Source of the DNA: Mesorhabditis belari
Lineage: Eukaryota > Nematoda > Chromadorea > Rhabditida > Rhabditidae
NCBI GenBank assembly: GCA_958450365.1
Contig: CAUEEP010000730.1
Span: 1,474,001 to 1,538,000, forward strand
DNA length: 64,000 bases
Direction: 5' to 3'
The notes below the pieces were generated by a model. The model saw only the letters and a program-made list of their open reading frames with translations. It ran no database searches and was not told where the DNA came from. This document shows positions 18,101 through 29,021 of the stretch, one piece after another. Each line of letters begins with the position of its first letter. Within the stretch, counting starts at the first letter, position 1. The translations under genes and the position numbers were made by a program.

Positions 18101-18639
18101 CTTCAACCGAGTCACTTTCTGTCGATAAACGTTATATCGGATCTTCTCTTTTTTCTCGGATCGGTCATTCGTTTCCTTTTTTTGGCTACTAATTATCCTC
18201 AAATTTATTACTATCACCCTTTGATTTGAGTGATATTTTAAGAGCCATGAAATCAATCTTTCATCAGTTTTATAATTTTCTTATTTTCAATACTGCGAAC
18301 ATCTTGTTTTCATGATTACGTTTCGGATTTGAAAACAAAATCCTTTGAAATGAATCTTTGCGGGTGATTCAAGCTGACGACTCGATTTCTTATCTTTGTC
18401 GACGATCTCCTTTGAATTTGACAAGAATTTGACAAGATTCTTGTTTTTATAGACAATCCATTGTTCTATTCAATTTCAATACATATTCATTCAATGTTAA
18501 GGTGATGTTCTGCAGATATTACGAGATCTTTTTCCATTGTATGTGAGTCAATTTTGATTGCAGCTTTCCTTTGAAATACTATAAAGTCTCATCTTTTATA
18601 TTATATAAAAGTAGGAACCTTCCAAAGCAAGCCAGGATT

Positions 18640-18800
18640 TCAGACCCAGCCAAGAAGCAGAAGTCAGGTTAGGATCTGGATTTGCAGCAAGCTTCTGGTC
18701 TAATTCTGGACTGGCCTAGGCCGAGTTATAAGTCTGGCCTGGCTCAGGACCATGTCCTGACCTGGCTTCTGGCGTTGTTTGACCTGGCTTTGTTGTAGGG
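18640..18800. repeat. Degenerate CTGGC/CCTGG-rich tract
   Basis: An irregular array of words such as ctggcctggct, ccaggatt, agcttctgg and gacctggct, with no fixed period. Similar degenerate tracts occur inside introns at about 20040-20330 (ced-1), 46790-46990 (nuclear receptor) and weakly at 12740-12870 (sec-15). They may be decayed minisatellites of one type or a compositional bias. No function is apparent. Confidence 0.4.
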
Positions 18801-18850
18801 CTTGCATTCCCTCAGAATTTCAATTTTCACCAAAAAAAGCAAAACATTTT

Positions 18851-18921
18851 GACCCCTGAGGGACTTGAACCCCCAGCCTTTCGATCTGGAGTCGAACGCG
18901 CTACCGTTGCGCCAAGGAGTC
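18851..18921 (-). tRNA. tRNA-Trp (anticodon CCA)
   Basis: A 71-nt cloverleaf on the minus strand. The acceptor arms are GACTCCT and AGGGGTC (one G-U). The D-arm is GCGC..GCGC with box A TGGCGCAACGG. The anticodon stem TTCGA/TCGAA closes loop CTCCAGA with anticodon CCA, and the T-arm has box B GGTTCAAGTCC. U33 and purine 37 are present, there is no intron, and the sequence matches eukaryotic tRNA-Trp closely. A run of T residues just beyond the 3' end (plus-strand A-run 18834-18840) can serve as RNA polymerase III terminator. Confidence 0.95.
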
Positions 18922-19565
18922 TCGCTAGCTTGGCCGAGTAATCAAGGCTTTAAAGATGGCTGAAGTTAATCAGGTTGAATACTTAAGTGATGAATCTTTT
19001 TATGTTTAATTTAGCCTAACCGAATCTCAATTTTCCAACACCCTCTTTGATCCAAAATATTTTTTTCAGTCAAGTTTTTCTCTCTTTTTTGATGATTCAT
19101 TTCATTTTGATATTGAATCGAGAGCTCTCCATCAAATTTCATCAAATTTATTTTAAAACCACTAATCGAACAAAAAATTCTTTTAATTCTTTTCCTTTCA
19201 TCGCTTACTCATCAATTTATTCATTTTTTAGTTTTTTTAAACAAAATTTTCCATGAAATCAATAGTTTTTAAGGCATTGAACTTCTTATTTTTATATAAA
19301 AAGTAGTAAATTAAAAAAACTTTCAAGAATATTTTTGAATTTTCACTGATCTTTTCCAAAACTGGCGCAAATTGTTCCCAAGTGGCTCTCAAATTATCCA
19401 ATTTCCCCTTTTTTCACTAATTGCAAAGCTTTTGAAGGTTATTTTCATGTAACAGTAAAAGTTTTCTTTTTATGAAATTTAAAAGATGTACTTTGAGAGG
19501 TTAAAAATTGAAAATCAACCTTTTCTGACGCTCTGAATTGTCAACAATTCATAAAAATCGCAGGA
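18922..19565. other. Upstream region of ced-1
   Basis: About 640 bp of AT-rich DNA between the tRNA-Trp gene and the ced-1 start. No gene or repeat is seen. It should contain the proximal promoter of ced-1. The sequence cgcag directly before gaATG at 19566 could be a splice (spliced-leader) acceptor. Confidence 0.5.
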
Positions 19566-22500
19566 ATGCGATGGAAAACGCGAGATTTTGTCTATTTTTT
19601 GTTATTTCTCCTTTCATTTTGTGCTGCTCAAGGGAAAGATGAAGATGAATTAAGCGGAGATCACATTTGCACCGTTCCACAATTGTAAGTTTCTAGCAAA
19701 AATAGCAATGATGTTCTTGGATAATAAATGAGTAATTAAATAAGTGAGTTTATTGAACATAATTCCTCGTTTAGAGTCGACACATATGAGATTCAAAAAG
19801 TGGTTCGACCGGTCGTGTTCACCGACACGGAAACATGTGCAGATCTTAGTCAGGGATTTCGGTGTAAAGTTGAGAGGTGAGAGGAAAGTCTGGGCAGTAT
19901 TCCATTTCATTTTTCTTTCTTTTTTACAGAAAGGGCACCAAAGTGACCTATGAGAAAAAGCTGAAGAAAGTCGAGAAATACGTGAAGAAATGCTGCGAGG
20001 GTTATTATGAGACAAAGGATAAACATTGTAAACGTGAGTTGAGTAAAAGTGAACTGGCTGGTTCAGGGTTGGCTTCTGGCTGGCTCAAATCCTTTATAAG
20101 CCACCCTACTTGTAAAATGATTCATAACATAACTTTCAAAGATCTCTTGGAGTCTCTAGACTTTCAGAAAGTAGATTTGGTCTAGCTGACCCAATCTCTA
20201 GGTTATGGTTTGGCTTCTGTTTGGGCCAGATACTTATATGAGCCAAGCTTGGTCCATCAGTCGATCCGATAGTTGATTTTAGAATACCCTGAATCCAATG
20301 AAGACCCAGCCACTGGACTTAAATACAATAATTTTTAGCCGAATGTATCCCTGCTTGCAAAAAAGGACACTGTGCCGCGCCGAACGTTTGCGAGTGCGAT
20401 TCAGGCTATGGAGGAAAGACGTGCTCAGCTTGTTCGTTTTTAATTTACAATGAAATCACTTATCAAAATAATATGTATAAGTTCTTTCAGCTTGTTCATT
20501 CGGCAAATGGGGTCCCTCGTGCAGGAGTGATTGCAAATGCGAGAATGGAGCGAGTTGTGATCCAGAAGAGGGGACTTGTGTGTGCAGTGTTGGTGAGTAG
20601 AAAACACTATAAAATCATACCATACGATAAAAATATAATAAGGAATAAAAATACAAAGCTGATTATTCACTATTTATCATTAAAATTCAAAAATCTCAGG
20701 TTGGAAGGGTGATCTCTGTTCGATTCCCTGTAATCCAACGACAGAATGGGGAGCTGCATGTAAAGAGAAATGTCTATGTCAAAATGGGGGAAAGTGAGTG
20801 ATATATTATAGATAATATTATTATTGACTAATCTAATGATAATATTATTACATTTTATAATATCTAATATCTATAATATCTTAATAAATAAGTCAAAATC
20901 TTATCCTAGATGTGATCAAAACACGGGTGAATGCGAGTGTCCGCAAGGATTCTCTGGGAAATTCTGTCTCAAGCAATGCGATGAGGTTAAAAAATTATCT
21001 ATACAATAGATTTTCAAAAAAAATCTTCAGGAAACTTTCGGAAAAGATTGTCAATTCAAATGCGCTTGTCAGAATGGTGGACGATGTGATAAAGAGAATG
21101 GAGTGTGCATTTGCGCGGCTGGATTCACAGTGAGTACTAGACATGGGGAAATTTCAACCCAAACCTAATTCCACCATTAGCCAATTGCTCTGAAATTTTG
21201 TCTACAGATAGAAATCGATATTTTCAGCTTGTAGACAAAATTTTAGAGTAATCGGTTAAGAAACGACTGAGAGAATGAAGATGGAATTAGGTTCGGTTTG
21301 GAATTTTCATGTCTATTCCATGTCTATTGAGTAAGGGGATTTTCGACTTAATAACTATAAAAGCATAATTATTCTAAGCTTATTTTCGAATAAGAATAGA
21401 AATCTTAAAGAATATTGTAAAAACTTGTTCAATATTGCAAAAACTTCTGATTTCAGGGCCCTGTTTGTGAAGAGGAATGTCAAGAAGGGTTTTTCGGGGA
21501 GAATTGCACTCAAAAATGCACATGCCTTAACAAAAATAAATGTGATTCGAAAACGGGAAAGTGAGTTTTAAAATGAATTAAGCTTGAGAAGATATTTCAT
21601 TTCACAGCTGAATATCTTTTACAATTGAAAGTTTAGATGTATTTGCATCGGATGGCAAGGGAAGCAATGTGAAAACGGATGCAAGAGAGGATACTTTGGG
21701 AAAGAGGTATAGTTGGTTTAATGAATCTTTAGATAAAGCTAATAACATTCTTAGACTCTTAATAAATTTAGCTTATAGTCACCTTTACCCATTTCCAGTG
21801 CTCGGAGAAATGCAAATGCGCTGGGATCGAAAAATCCGATTCAAAGACGGCTTGTGATTCTTTGACTGGCGAATGCATTTGTGAGGGTGGATTCACTGGA
21901 CCTGGATGCAATGATAGGGGTAACGAAGTTTTGCATATCGATTTATTACAATTTTCATTCCAGCTTGTCTAGCCGACATGTACGGAGCAAAATGCGACAA
22001 CCAATGCACATGCAATATGGAGAATACGGAAAGGTTTGTTCAACTATCATAGGTAACAGCTTTTTTTTTCTAAATTGTATCGTTTAGAAATGGACAGTAG
22101 TACAAGTTAGTACTAATGACAACTAGTTAGTACTTTAACTATCCTCTATTCAGTTGCACCCCGGACCATGGAGATTGCCGTTGCAAAGCTGGTTTCACTG
22201 GAGACTCCTGCGAGAAGAGATGCGACAAAATGAGATGGGGAATTGACTGTGCAAACAATTGCAGGTACAGCTTAAAGTACCATATTTTTTATATAAATCT
22301 TTAGGTGTCCATTCAACGTGACTTCTGAATGCACAGCTGATCAAGGGAAATGCGTCTGCTTGCCCGGATTCACTGGAGAAAAGTTTGTTGTTAAAAATAA
22401 TGTGATATGAAAAGTAAAACGTAGGAAATATAGTGTAACCCTAGATATACACTGTGGTGCAAAAGTCCTGACCGGTCGCACTGTCCTATCAAGTCTGAAC

Positions 22501-25500
22501 CATTTCGCCAGAAAAAGAACGTTAAAATTTTATGGTAAAAACGTTTTTGGATAGCTTAAACCTTCTACTTTTATAATCCAAAGAATGAAAGCAATAACAT
22601 TTTATTTAACAAAAAATTTTGACAATATTCCGAAACGACTCAAAAAAACATGGTGCAAAAGTCTTGACCGGTACAAGAAAACACAAGAAAATTCAATACT
22701 TCGTAGGTCCTCCTTTTGCGACAATGACTGCCTTGATGCGTCTAGGCATCGAGTCGACCAAATCACGTAGAATTCCCAAAGAAAGTTGTCTCCAAACATT
22801 TCTGATAAAGAAATAAGCATCGACCTTTGAGTTGAACCGGCGTCCCTTGAGTTTGGCTTTTAAATGGGCCCAAAGATGCCTATAACGTTCAGATCCGGCG
22901 AATAGGGAGGTGCTTTGATCAATTCCACACGATGAGCAGTAAAAAGCCGGGCAGGCGAACTTTACCTCCATTTGCAAGCCGGACAACTCGACCCATCAGT
23001 AATTGGCTTTTGTGGCAAGGGGCGTTGTCTTGATATAAGACCCATCCTTGTGGCATGTTCGTGTTTGCAAATGGAAGTAAGTTGTTCTCTATGATTGACT
23101 TGTACCTTTGAGCGTCGAGATTTCCATCGATAAACACTAGCGGTCCCGATACACTTCGATTCATCGAGCCTAAAAAAGACAAATCGTAAGTAAAAATAGG
23201 CGAACACTTACCCCACAACATAATACTCCCACCACCGAATTTGACCGTTGGCTTAACGTATTTGAGCTTATAACGTTGTCCAATTGGTCTTCTGATTAAA
23301 TGGTTACCGTCCGGGTAGTATAAATTAATTCTAGTCTCATCGGTAAAAATGACTCGGGCCCAGTCATCGGAAGTCCAACACTCGTAGTTCTTTGCAAAAT
23401 ATATCTCAGCTTCCGAGTTTTTGCAATGGTCAAGGGTCGTTTTGCTGGTCTTCTTGCATGCAATCCTGCTCGAACAAGCGACGGTTGATGCCCATCGGGA
23501 AATATCCTTGCCAGAAACAGCTTTCAACTTCTTGATCCCATAGCTCGACGTTAGATTAGGGTTTATTCGGTGCTCCCTGATGATCGAACGATCCTCATTT
23601 GGTGTTGTAATTGGTGATCGACCTCTTTTTGGGGCTCTATGAACGTTTCCTTTTGATTTGAATTGCGCCACGAGACGTCTCACTGTTTTTTCAGAACACT
23701 TGAACGTTTCCATCACATTCTTCACGCGAACGCCTTTTGTTCGATTCTCGACAATTTTCTCTTTGTCAGGCGTTGATAGATATCGTCCTGGCATCTAAAA
23801 AAAATAGAATTAGAACCAAAAAGTTTATGCAGAAAGACAAGAAATACCAAAAAAAATCAAGAAATAAAAAACCGGTCAAGACTTTTGCACCATGTTTTTT
23901 TGAGTCGTTTCGGAATATTGTCAAAATTTTTTGTTAAATAAAATGTTATTGCTTTCATTCTTTGGATTATAAAAGTAGAAGGTTTAAGCTATCCAAAAAC
24001 GTTTTTACCATAAAATTTTAACGTTCTTTTTCTGGCGAAATGGTTCAGACTTGATAGGACAGTGCGACCGGTCAGGACTTTTGCACCACAGTGTATAAAC
24101 AAATCAATTTTATTTTAACAAATTTTAGCAATCACTTTTTTTAGCTGCAGCCAGAATTGCCCTAACGGGAAATTCGGTCTCGATTGCGCTTTCAGCTGTC
24201 ATTGTCAACACGGTACTTGTGATCCGATTGATGGGAAATGTCTCTGTGAGGATGGTTAGTGATATTAAATACTTTAATCGATAATTATTATATTAAACAT
24301 TGAAAACTAACATTGAAATGTAATTCAGGTTGGCACGGAGCTTTCTGTCAATATTCTTGTCCGGCTGGGACCTCGGGAAAGGGATGTCAAAAATGTGATT
24401 GTGGCGGGAATTCACGAGGATGCAAAGCTGATGGGAAATGTCTATGCAAAGCTGGTGGGATTGATTTTTAGGGATTTCCAACTATAAATGTTTGCTTTAG
24501 GCAGCTGAATTTCTATTACTAATATACTTAACTGTAAAAAGTAATGGGTTTACATAGTATCCCGCCAAGTAAACCTTTATGAAAGTGCTTGTTGGTAGGA
24601 TACCTTTTCTGATATCTTGTACTTGTAGTATTGCATAAAACTACAGTATTTCCGGGATTACACAAGCATTGAGTAAAGTTTCAAAGTTAGAAAGAAATTT
24701 ATTTTCAGGCTACCAAGCTTCCGAATCCAACAATAAATGCGTGTTGAGCTGCCCAGTTGGACTTTTCGGATTGGATTGCCGATTGAAGAGCATGTGCAAA
24801 GTGGAAGGGAAACCAACGAGACGGGGAGCCGCCGCGGATCTTCTCACCGGAGATTGCAGTTGTTCTGGAGGCTATAAAGGTGAGAAAAACTTATCTGTCA
24901 TATATAAAAGAACAGTGTCTATCTGTCCGTCTGTACGGGCTTTTTCTAATATATAATATAATCAATTTCTTCAGGAGAGGATTGTTCAACGAAATGCGAT
25001 GCGGGTAAATGGGGTGATTCGTGTCAAAGAGACTGTGATTGTGGAGGGTATTTCTGTAACCAAGAGACCGGTCAATGCGCTTGTCCGCCGGGGAAGAGAG
25101 AAGCCAATTGTGAACAAGGTGGGTGTCATTGCCACTAGGTAAGTAACCACGGTTGATTACGGTGATTACGGTGATTACGGTTGATTCCTTAACCTTTCCA
25201 AGCACCAATCTTTACTTTTAGAATGCCCTCCCGGCCGTTTTGGTTTCGATTGTGAGCAAGAGTGCACAAATTGTCTCGTTGACGGGGAATCAGCTAACTG
25301 TGATGGAAAAACGGGGAAATGCTTCAAGTAAGAGAAATTTGATCCCAGAAAATCGTTTCCTTTTCAGATGCCCTCCAAGCAAATTCGGTCATTTCTGCGA
25401 AGAGAATTGCCCGAAAGATCGATACGGAGAGAATTGTGAAAAGGTTAAAATAGGGAGGGAAATGTGGGTGATTAAGAAGAGATTCCAGATTTGCGATTGT

Positions 25501-27706
25501 TCAAATGGTGATTGCGATCCGGTGAGTGGAGAATGTCATTGCAAAGCCGGATACAAGGGGGAACAATGTGAGAAACGTGAGTGATTGAAGAGATTTTGAC
25601 TGAATAACTTTCCGTTAAAACGAAAGATATCCAGTTTTAGCATTAGCTACTGTCCCTTTTTTTAGATTGTGACGATGGTTGGTGGGGTTTCGAGTGCTCA
25701 TCGAAGTGTCCCCGTTGTGTGAATGGTGGAGTGTGTGATGCGGAGAATGGACAATGCATTTGTAGACCGGGATGGCAAGGGAGAACCTGTGAAAGACGTA
25801 CGTTTTGTATATTTTTGTATATTTATAGATTCAATAACGGATGTAATATCTACTTTATATCAATAGAAAAGGTAAAAATACAGGATAAGTAGTCTTAGAG
25901 GAAATATAAGCAAGACTTGGCTGCTAAAGCGCTGCTTTCAAACAAGCTTCCGGCTACTTGCCTTTGACTCCTCCTACCTTACAAGCCAAAGCTCTTTTTA
26001 CCCTCAAAGTTTAAAGTTTCTCAAAATCACAAACTATTCAGTTATTGGACACCGAAAACTAATACTTTTTTTGATTTCAGAATGCCAACCGGGCTTCTGG
26101 GGACTCGACTGTGCGAAGAATTGCACGTGCGCGAGTGAATTCAAACAATGTCATCCAGAGACTGGGGAATGTGCTTGTCCGAATGGTAAATATCTTTATT
26201 TTTTATAGTTTTCGGTATTATTTTAATAAGCTAAATATCTAAATCTACTCGAAAAATTCGTAGGAATGAAAGGCGACGAGTGCGGCGAAATGTGCGAAGA
26301 TGGGTACTTTGGGCCAGATTGTATTCAGAAGTGCAAATGTCAGGTTGGAGCTTAGAAAGGCATCCAATTTACAGTAATCTTAAATAGTAATTCTAGTAAT
26401 TATGAATTATTATTTATTACAGTAATTATAAATTTTCTAGGGACTCAGTTCCTCATCCTGCAATCGTTTCACCGGATCCTGTCAGTGTCACGCCGGTTTC
26501 GAGGGCGAATTCTGTCATAATCGTTTGTTTTTTGAAAAGTTACAAGCAAAGCCTTGAGCTAATGATACTTAACTTGTTTAGTGAAGTATCTTTAGTTTGT
26601 CCTGAGGGTCGTTTTGGATTGAAATGTGCGAAAGAGTGTGGCAAATGTCCGGAGGGTGAACGATGCGATCCAGCTATTGGATGTTTGTTTTACGTTTGAT
26701 TCCAAATCAAAAAATGCTTTTTTTAGGCTGTCATCCTGATCAGATAAGCTGTGGAAAAGCGAGTGAGTTGTTGCTCATTAAAGCACTTAAAGCGGCTTTA
26801 AAAAAAAACATATTTTGCTTTCGTAACCTTGCTGTTGAGGAAAGGATATTGAAAGATACACAGAGGCTGATAAAACTTGAGCTAAGGCTACAATAGTTTT
26901 CCAAAAAATTGACACATTTTGAAAAGAGCACATAAACATAGGATTTTCCCCATTTCAGTGGAAGACTATTTGGTGATGACAAAAGCGGGTCGCTCGTCTC
27001 GTTGGCCAGTCATTTTATTGATCATTGCTTCACTCATCGTCGGATCGATTCTCCTCTTTATTATCGTTCATTACAGAAGAAAATATATGAAAGAGAAAGT
27101 GCCCGACTTGCCAACCGTTGTGTAAGTGTTTCGATAAAACAACTAAAGATCAGTGACTTTTGAATGGTGTCTGAATTTCGCACAGTAATCTTAAAATCTT
27201 AAATCTTTTCAGTTATCACCCTGAGAATGAAAACAAAGACGCGAACGAGTTCAACAATCCACTTTACTCAAACGTCACCGTTATGGATCATCAAGAACAA
27301 ATGTAAAAAAAAACAATTTTGAGGCTAACAAATGCTATTTAGGCGTGAGAATTTCCCGGAAGATGATATTGATCAATTAAAAGGGAGAAATATTCGAGGG
27401 AGAGCGACAAATGGTGAGAAAATTGATTGAAGGAGAAAAGTTGAAAGAGAAGAGTTGAAAGAGAAGAGTTGAAAGAGAAAGACCTTGTAATTGTTCTTAT
27501 AGGCTTGAATCTAATATTTAATGAATAAGAATAAAAAGAAATTACAAACCCATTCATTCACCCTTTCAGACTACGCAACGCTGGACGAGTTTCAACGGGC
27601 CGGCAGCTCAGCTTCAGCCGGTCCACCTGGTGGTTCTTCTATGTACTCTCCATCATCATCCACTCAATGTAGGGACCCACTACTGCCGAATAAGAGCAAA
27701 TCTTGA
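19566..27706 (+). CDS. ced-1: CED-1/Draper/MEGF10 engulfment receptor
   Basis: Single-pass receptor that recognises dying cells and signals through CED-6 and CED-7 for phagocytosis. The ATG at 19566 starts a signal peptide ([15 protein letters not shown]). An EMI domain follows ([18 protein letters not shown] ... [20 protein letters not shown], to about 20030). Some 20 or more EGF-like/laminin-EGF modules run from [20 protein letters not shown] (20340) to [20 protein letters not shown] (26600). The transmembrane helix is [20 protein letters not shown] (27003 on), followed by HYRRKY. The tail carries an NPxY motif (NPLYSN, near 27255), the binding site for the CED-6 PTB domain, and a YxxL motif (YATL, near 27573), both hallmark CED-1 signals. 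The stop is at 27704-27706, with AATAAA at 27947. About 30 exons; one intron holds a Tc1-like transposon (22450-24093), which splicing should remove. Confidence 0.95.
21139..21313. repeat. Foldback repeat in a ced-1 intron
   Basis: The arms share AGACATG...AACC(C/G)AACCTAATTCCA and TGTAGACAAAATTT in opposite orientations, separated by a short AT-rich loop. About 175 bp in all. It lies between the EGF exon ending ICAAGFT and the one beginning [12 protein letters not shown] decayed MITE is the likeliest origin; no target-site duplication was identified. Confidence 0.7.
22450..24093 (-). mobile_element. Tc1-like transposon, decayed, inserted in a ced-1 intron
   Basis: A 1644-bp element flanked by TA on both sides (22448-22449 and 24094-24095), the target duplication of Tc1/mariner elements. 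The terminal inverted repeats are 223 bp (22450-22672 and 23871-24093), nearly identical, and begin CACTGTGGTGCAAAAGT. Each repeat carries the motif gcaaaagtc(c/t)tgaccggt twice, at its outer and inner ends, an IR/DR arrangement like that of Tc3-class or Sleeping-Beauty-type elements, where transposase binds both sites. The single gene inside is on the minus strand, opposite to ced-1, and is frameshifted. The near-perfect inverted repeats contrast with the broken gene. Confidence 0.95.
22693..23794 (-). pseudogene. Broken Tc1-like transposase (DD49E type)
   Basis: The ATG at 23794 is preceded directly by tttttttag, a splice-acceptor-like tract. The N-terminal helix-turn-helix regions ([31 protein letters not shown]) and the first catalytic Asp (FTDETR) are intact in frame. 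The second Asp is in [11 protein letters not shown] 42-bp GT-AG intron (23170-23211) splits the codon after LWG. Breaks: a pair of compensating frame shifts after DISRW that scramble about 40 codons, a lost T in the tract after LPG, and a lost base at the Glu codon of the SPDLNVI-E motif, which removes the third catalytic residue and shifts the frame. The C-terminus ends KGGPTKY, stop at 22693. Inactive as it stands. Confidence 0.9.
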
Positions 27707-27993
27707 TCAAATCTTTCCCACAAATCTCTAGTCCTCTTCAGTTTAAAAACGCTTTGCTTTGGTGGTGGGGGCACAGAAATTTATCCCTAAAGAATCTCAT
27801 TCTTCTTGCTCAAAACGCCTAGAGATTAAACCTCTTTTCCCCATACGCACGTCTTAAATCAATTAATTGTATAGTGTTTTGCGTTGACCGTTTGTTTTTT
27901 TTGCTTGAATTTAGGATGAGAAAAATCCAGAGCTAATCAAAATGCAAATAAAATTAGAATTGAGCTGTTATTTTCTGATACTGATACTGATAC

Positions 27994-28245
27994 TTATCTC
28001 TTTTCCATCAAAACCAAGCAAATCCCGATCAACCCAGTATTTCTTTTTTGTTTCATTTCATTTTGGTGAATGGTTTCGATGTTTGTTCTGATTGCAGATG
28101 CGAGCATCTCCTCGGATTCATCTTCTCGCACATAGAGAAGAGAATCCACAATTCTTTGTTGATTGTTCCGGGAATTGACTGAGATGTCTCTATCCATTGC
28201 ATTTCCATTTCTCATCGGTGAGCACATCACATTTGAATATCCCAT
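27994..28245 (-). CDS. Possible small protein, unidentified
   Basis: A minus-strand frame of 83 codons from an ATG at 28245 (MGYSNVMCSPMRNG). It has balanced, non-repetitive composition including NQQRIVDSLLYVREDESEE and ends LVLMEKR at 27994. It begins 250 bp after the ced-1 polyadenylation hexamer, on the opposite strand. No domain is recognised and no promoter or splice site decides for or against it. It could be a real small gene, an exon, or chance. Confidence 0.25.
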   Translation of the reverse strand: MGYSNVMCSPMRNGNAMDRDISVNSRNNQQRIVDSLLYVREDESEEMLASAIRTNIETIHQNEMKQKRNTGLIGICLVLMEKR

Positions 28246-28327
28246 ATTCACAGCTAACTCTGTTTTGGGTCTTTTTCAGTTTAATTTCTGTTGCCTGATG
28301 CACGTTTTGGGCTAAACTGTGTCGTTG

Positions 28328-28500
28328 ATTAAAGCGTTTTCTAAAAGATGCGCTTACAAAAAGCTACCGTATCAAGTCTCATTTTAGACAATTCAGTGAT
28401 CATCCAGAGATTGATGGCAGATTCATTTGTCATTCTAAAACTAAAACAGCAAGTTTACGGTAGCTTTTCGAAGCTTATTCTTTTAGAAAACGATTTAATT
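28328..28500. repeat. Foldback MITE-like element
   Basis: The left end attaaagcgttttctaaaag and the right end cttttagaaaacgatttaat are complementary, as are the inner words aaaagctaccgta and tacggtagctttt. About 170 bp. A diverged single end of the same family is at 36508-36552. Confidence 0.75.
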
Positions 28501-28614
28501 AAAGAGCAGTTTATCTTAAACTTTAAAATGGGATTTGAGTGGATGTGTTCACTGAAAAATTTTCGTTTTATTGCATGCCAAAGAGTTGAGATCTGATCGA
28601 AAAGCAGTCAGATT

Positions 28615-29021
28615 GGGGGTGGGACAAATGCGACCTTTTTTTTGCGCACCTGGACATTTGCGCACCTTTTTTTTTGCTGGAAAAGGCCTTAGGAAAGGTC
28701 GTAGAGCTTCAAAAATATTTCCATATAAGGGAATCGTATGCGTAGATTCCGAATTTCGACAAATCAGACCTCGCTGACACGTCAAATTTGGGCTAAAAGG
28801 CAAAAACTGCGGAAAAGCGTTAAGTTGCGTAGTTTTTGCCTTTTAGCCCAAGTTTGACGTGTCAGCGAGGTCTGATTTGTCGAAATTCGGAATCTACGCA
28901 TACGATTCCCTTCTCTGAAATCATTTTTGAAGCTCTACGACCTTTCCTAAGGCCTTTTCCAGCAAAAAAGGTGCGCAAATGTCCAGGTGCGCAAAAAAAA
29001 GGTAGCATTTGTCCCACCCCC
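28615..29021. mobile_element. Foldback element, copy 1, with 8-bp target duplication
   Basis: The 407-bp element is almost entirely palindromic: long arms of about 180 bp separated by a short spacer. Its termini read GGGGGTGGGACAAATGCGAC, and the arms contain gcgcacc with runs of 8-9 T or A. It is flanked by a perfect 8-bp direct repeat GTCAGATT (28607-28614 and 29022-29029). No reading frame is preserved. An 8-bp duplication fits the hAT or Merlin superfamilies; which one is not settled. A relative is at 33198-33673. Confidence 0.9.

Larger units (their letters stand above)
13980..18850. other. Gene-poor interval between sec-15 and tRNA-Trp
   Basis: No protein gene can be supported. After the sec-15 3' end (AATAAA at 14105), the DNA is AT-rich with long T- and pyrimidine-rich tracts (for example 15870-16270 and 16880-17100). 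Open frames there have low-complexity Phe/Ser/Pro/Leu composition. One inverted-repeat element is marked at 14636-15163. A stretch at 18640-18800 is unusually rich in CTGGC words. The interval could hold distal regulatory DNA of ced-1, but nothing visible proves this. Confidence 0.6.

Noticed and set aside
22693..23794. Intact transposase in the ced-1 intron
   Set aside because: Reading the homologous motifs requires several frame changes, and the third catalytic Glu codon is destroyed.
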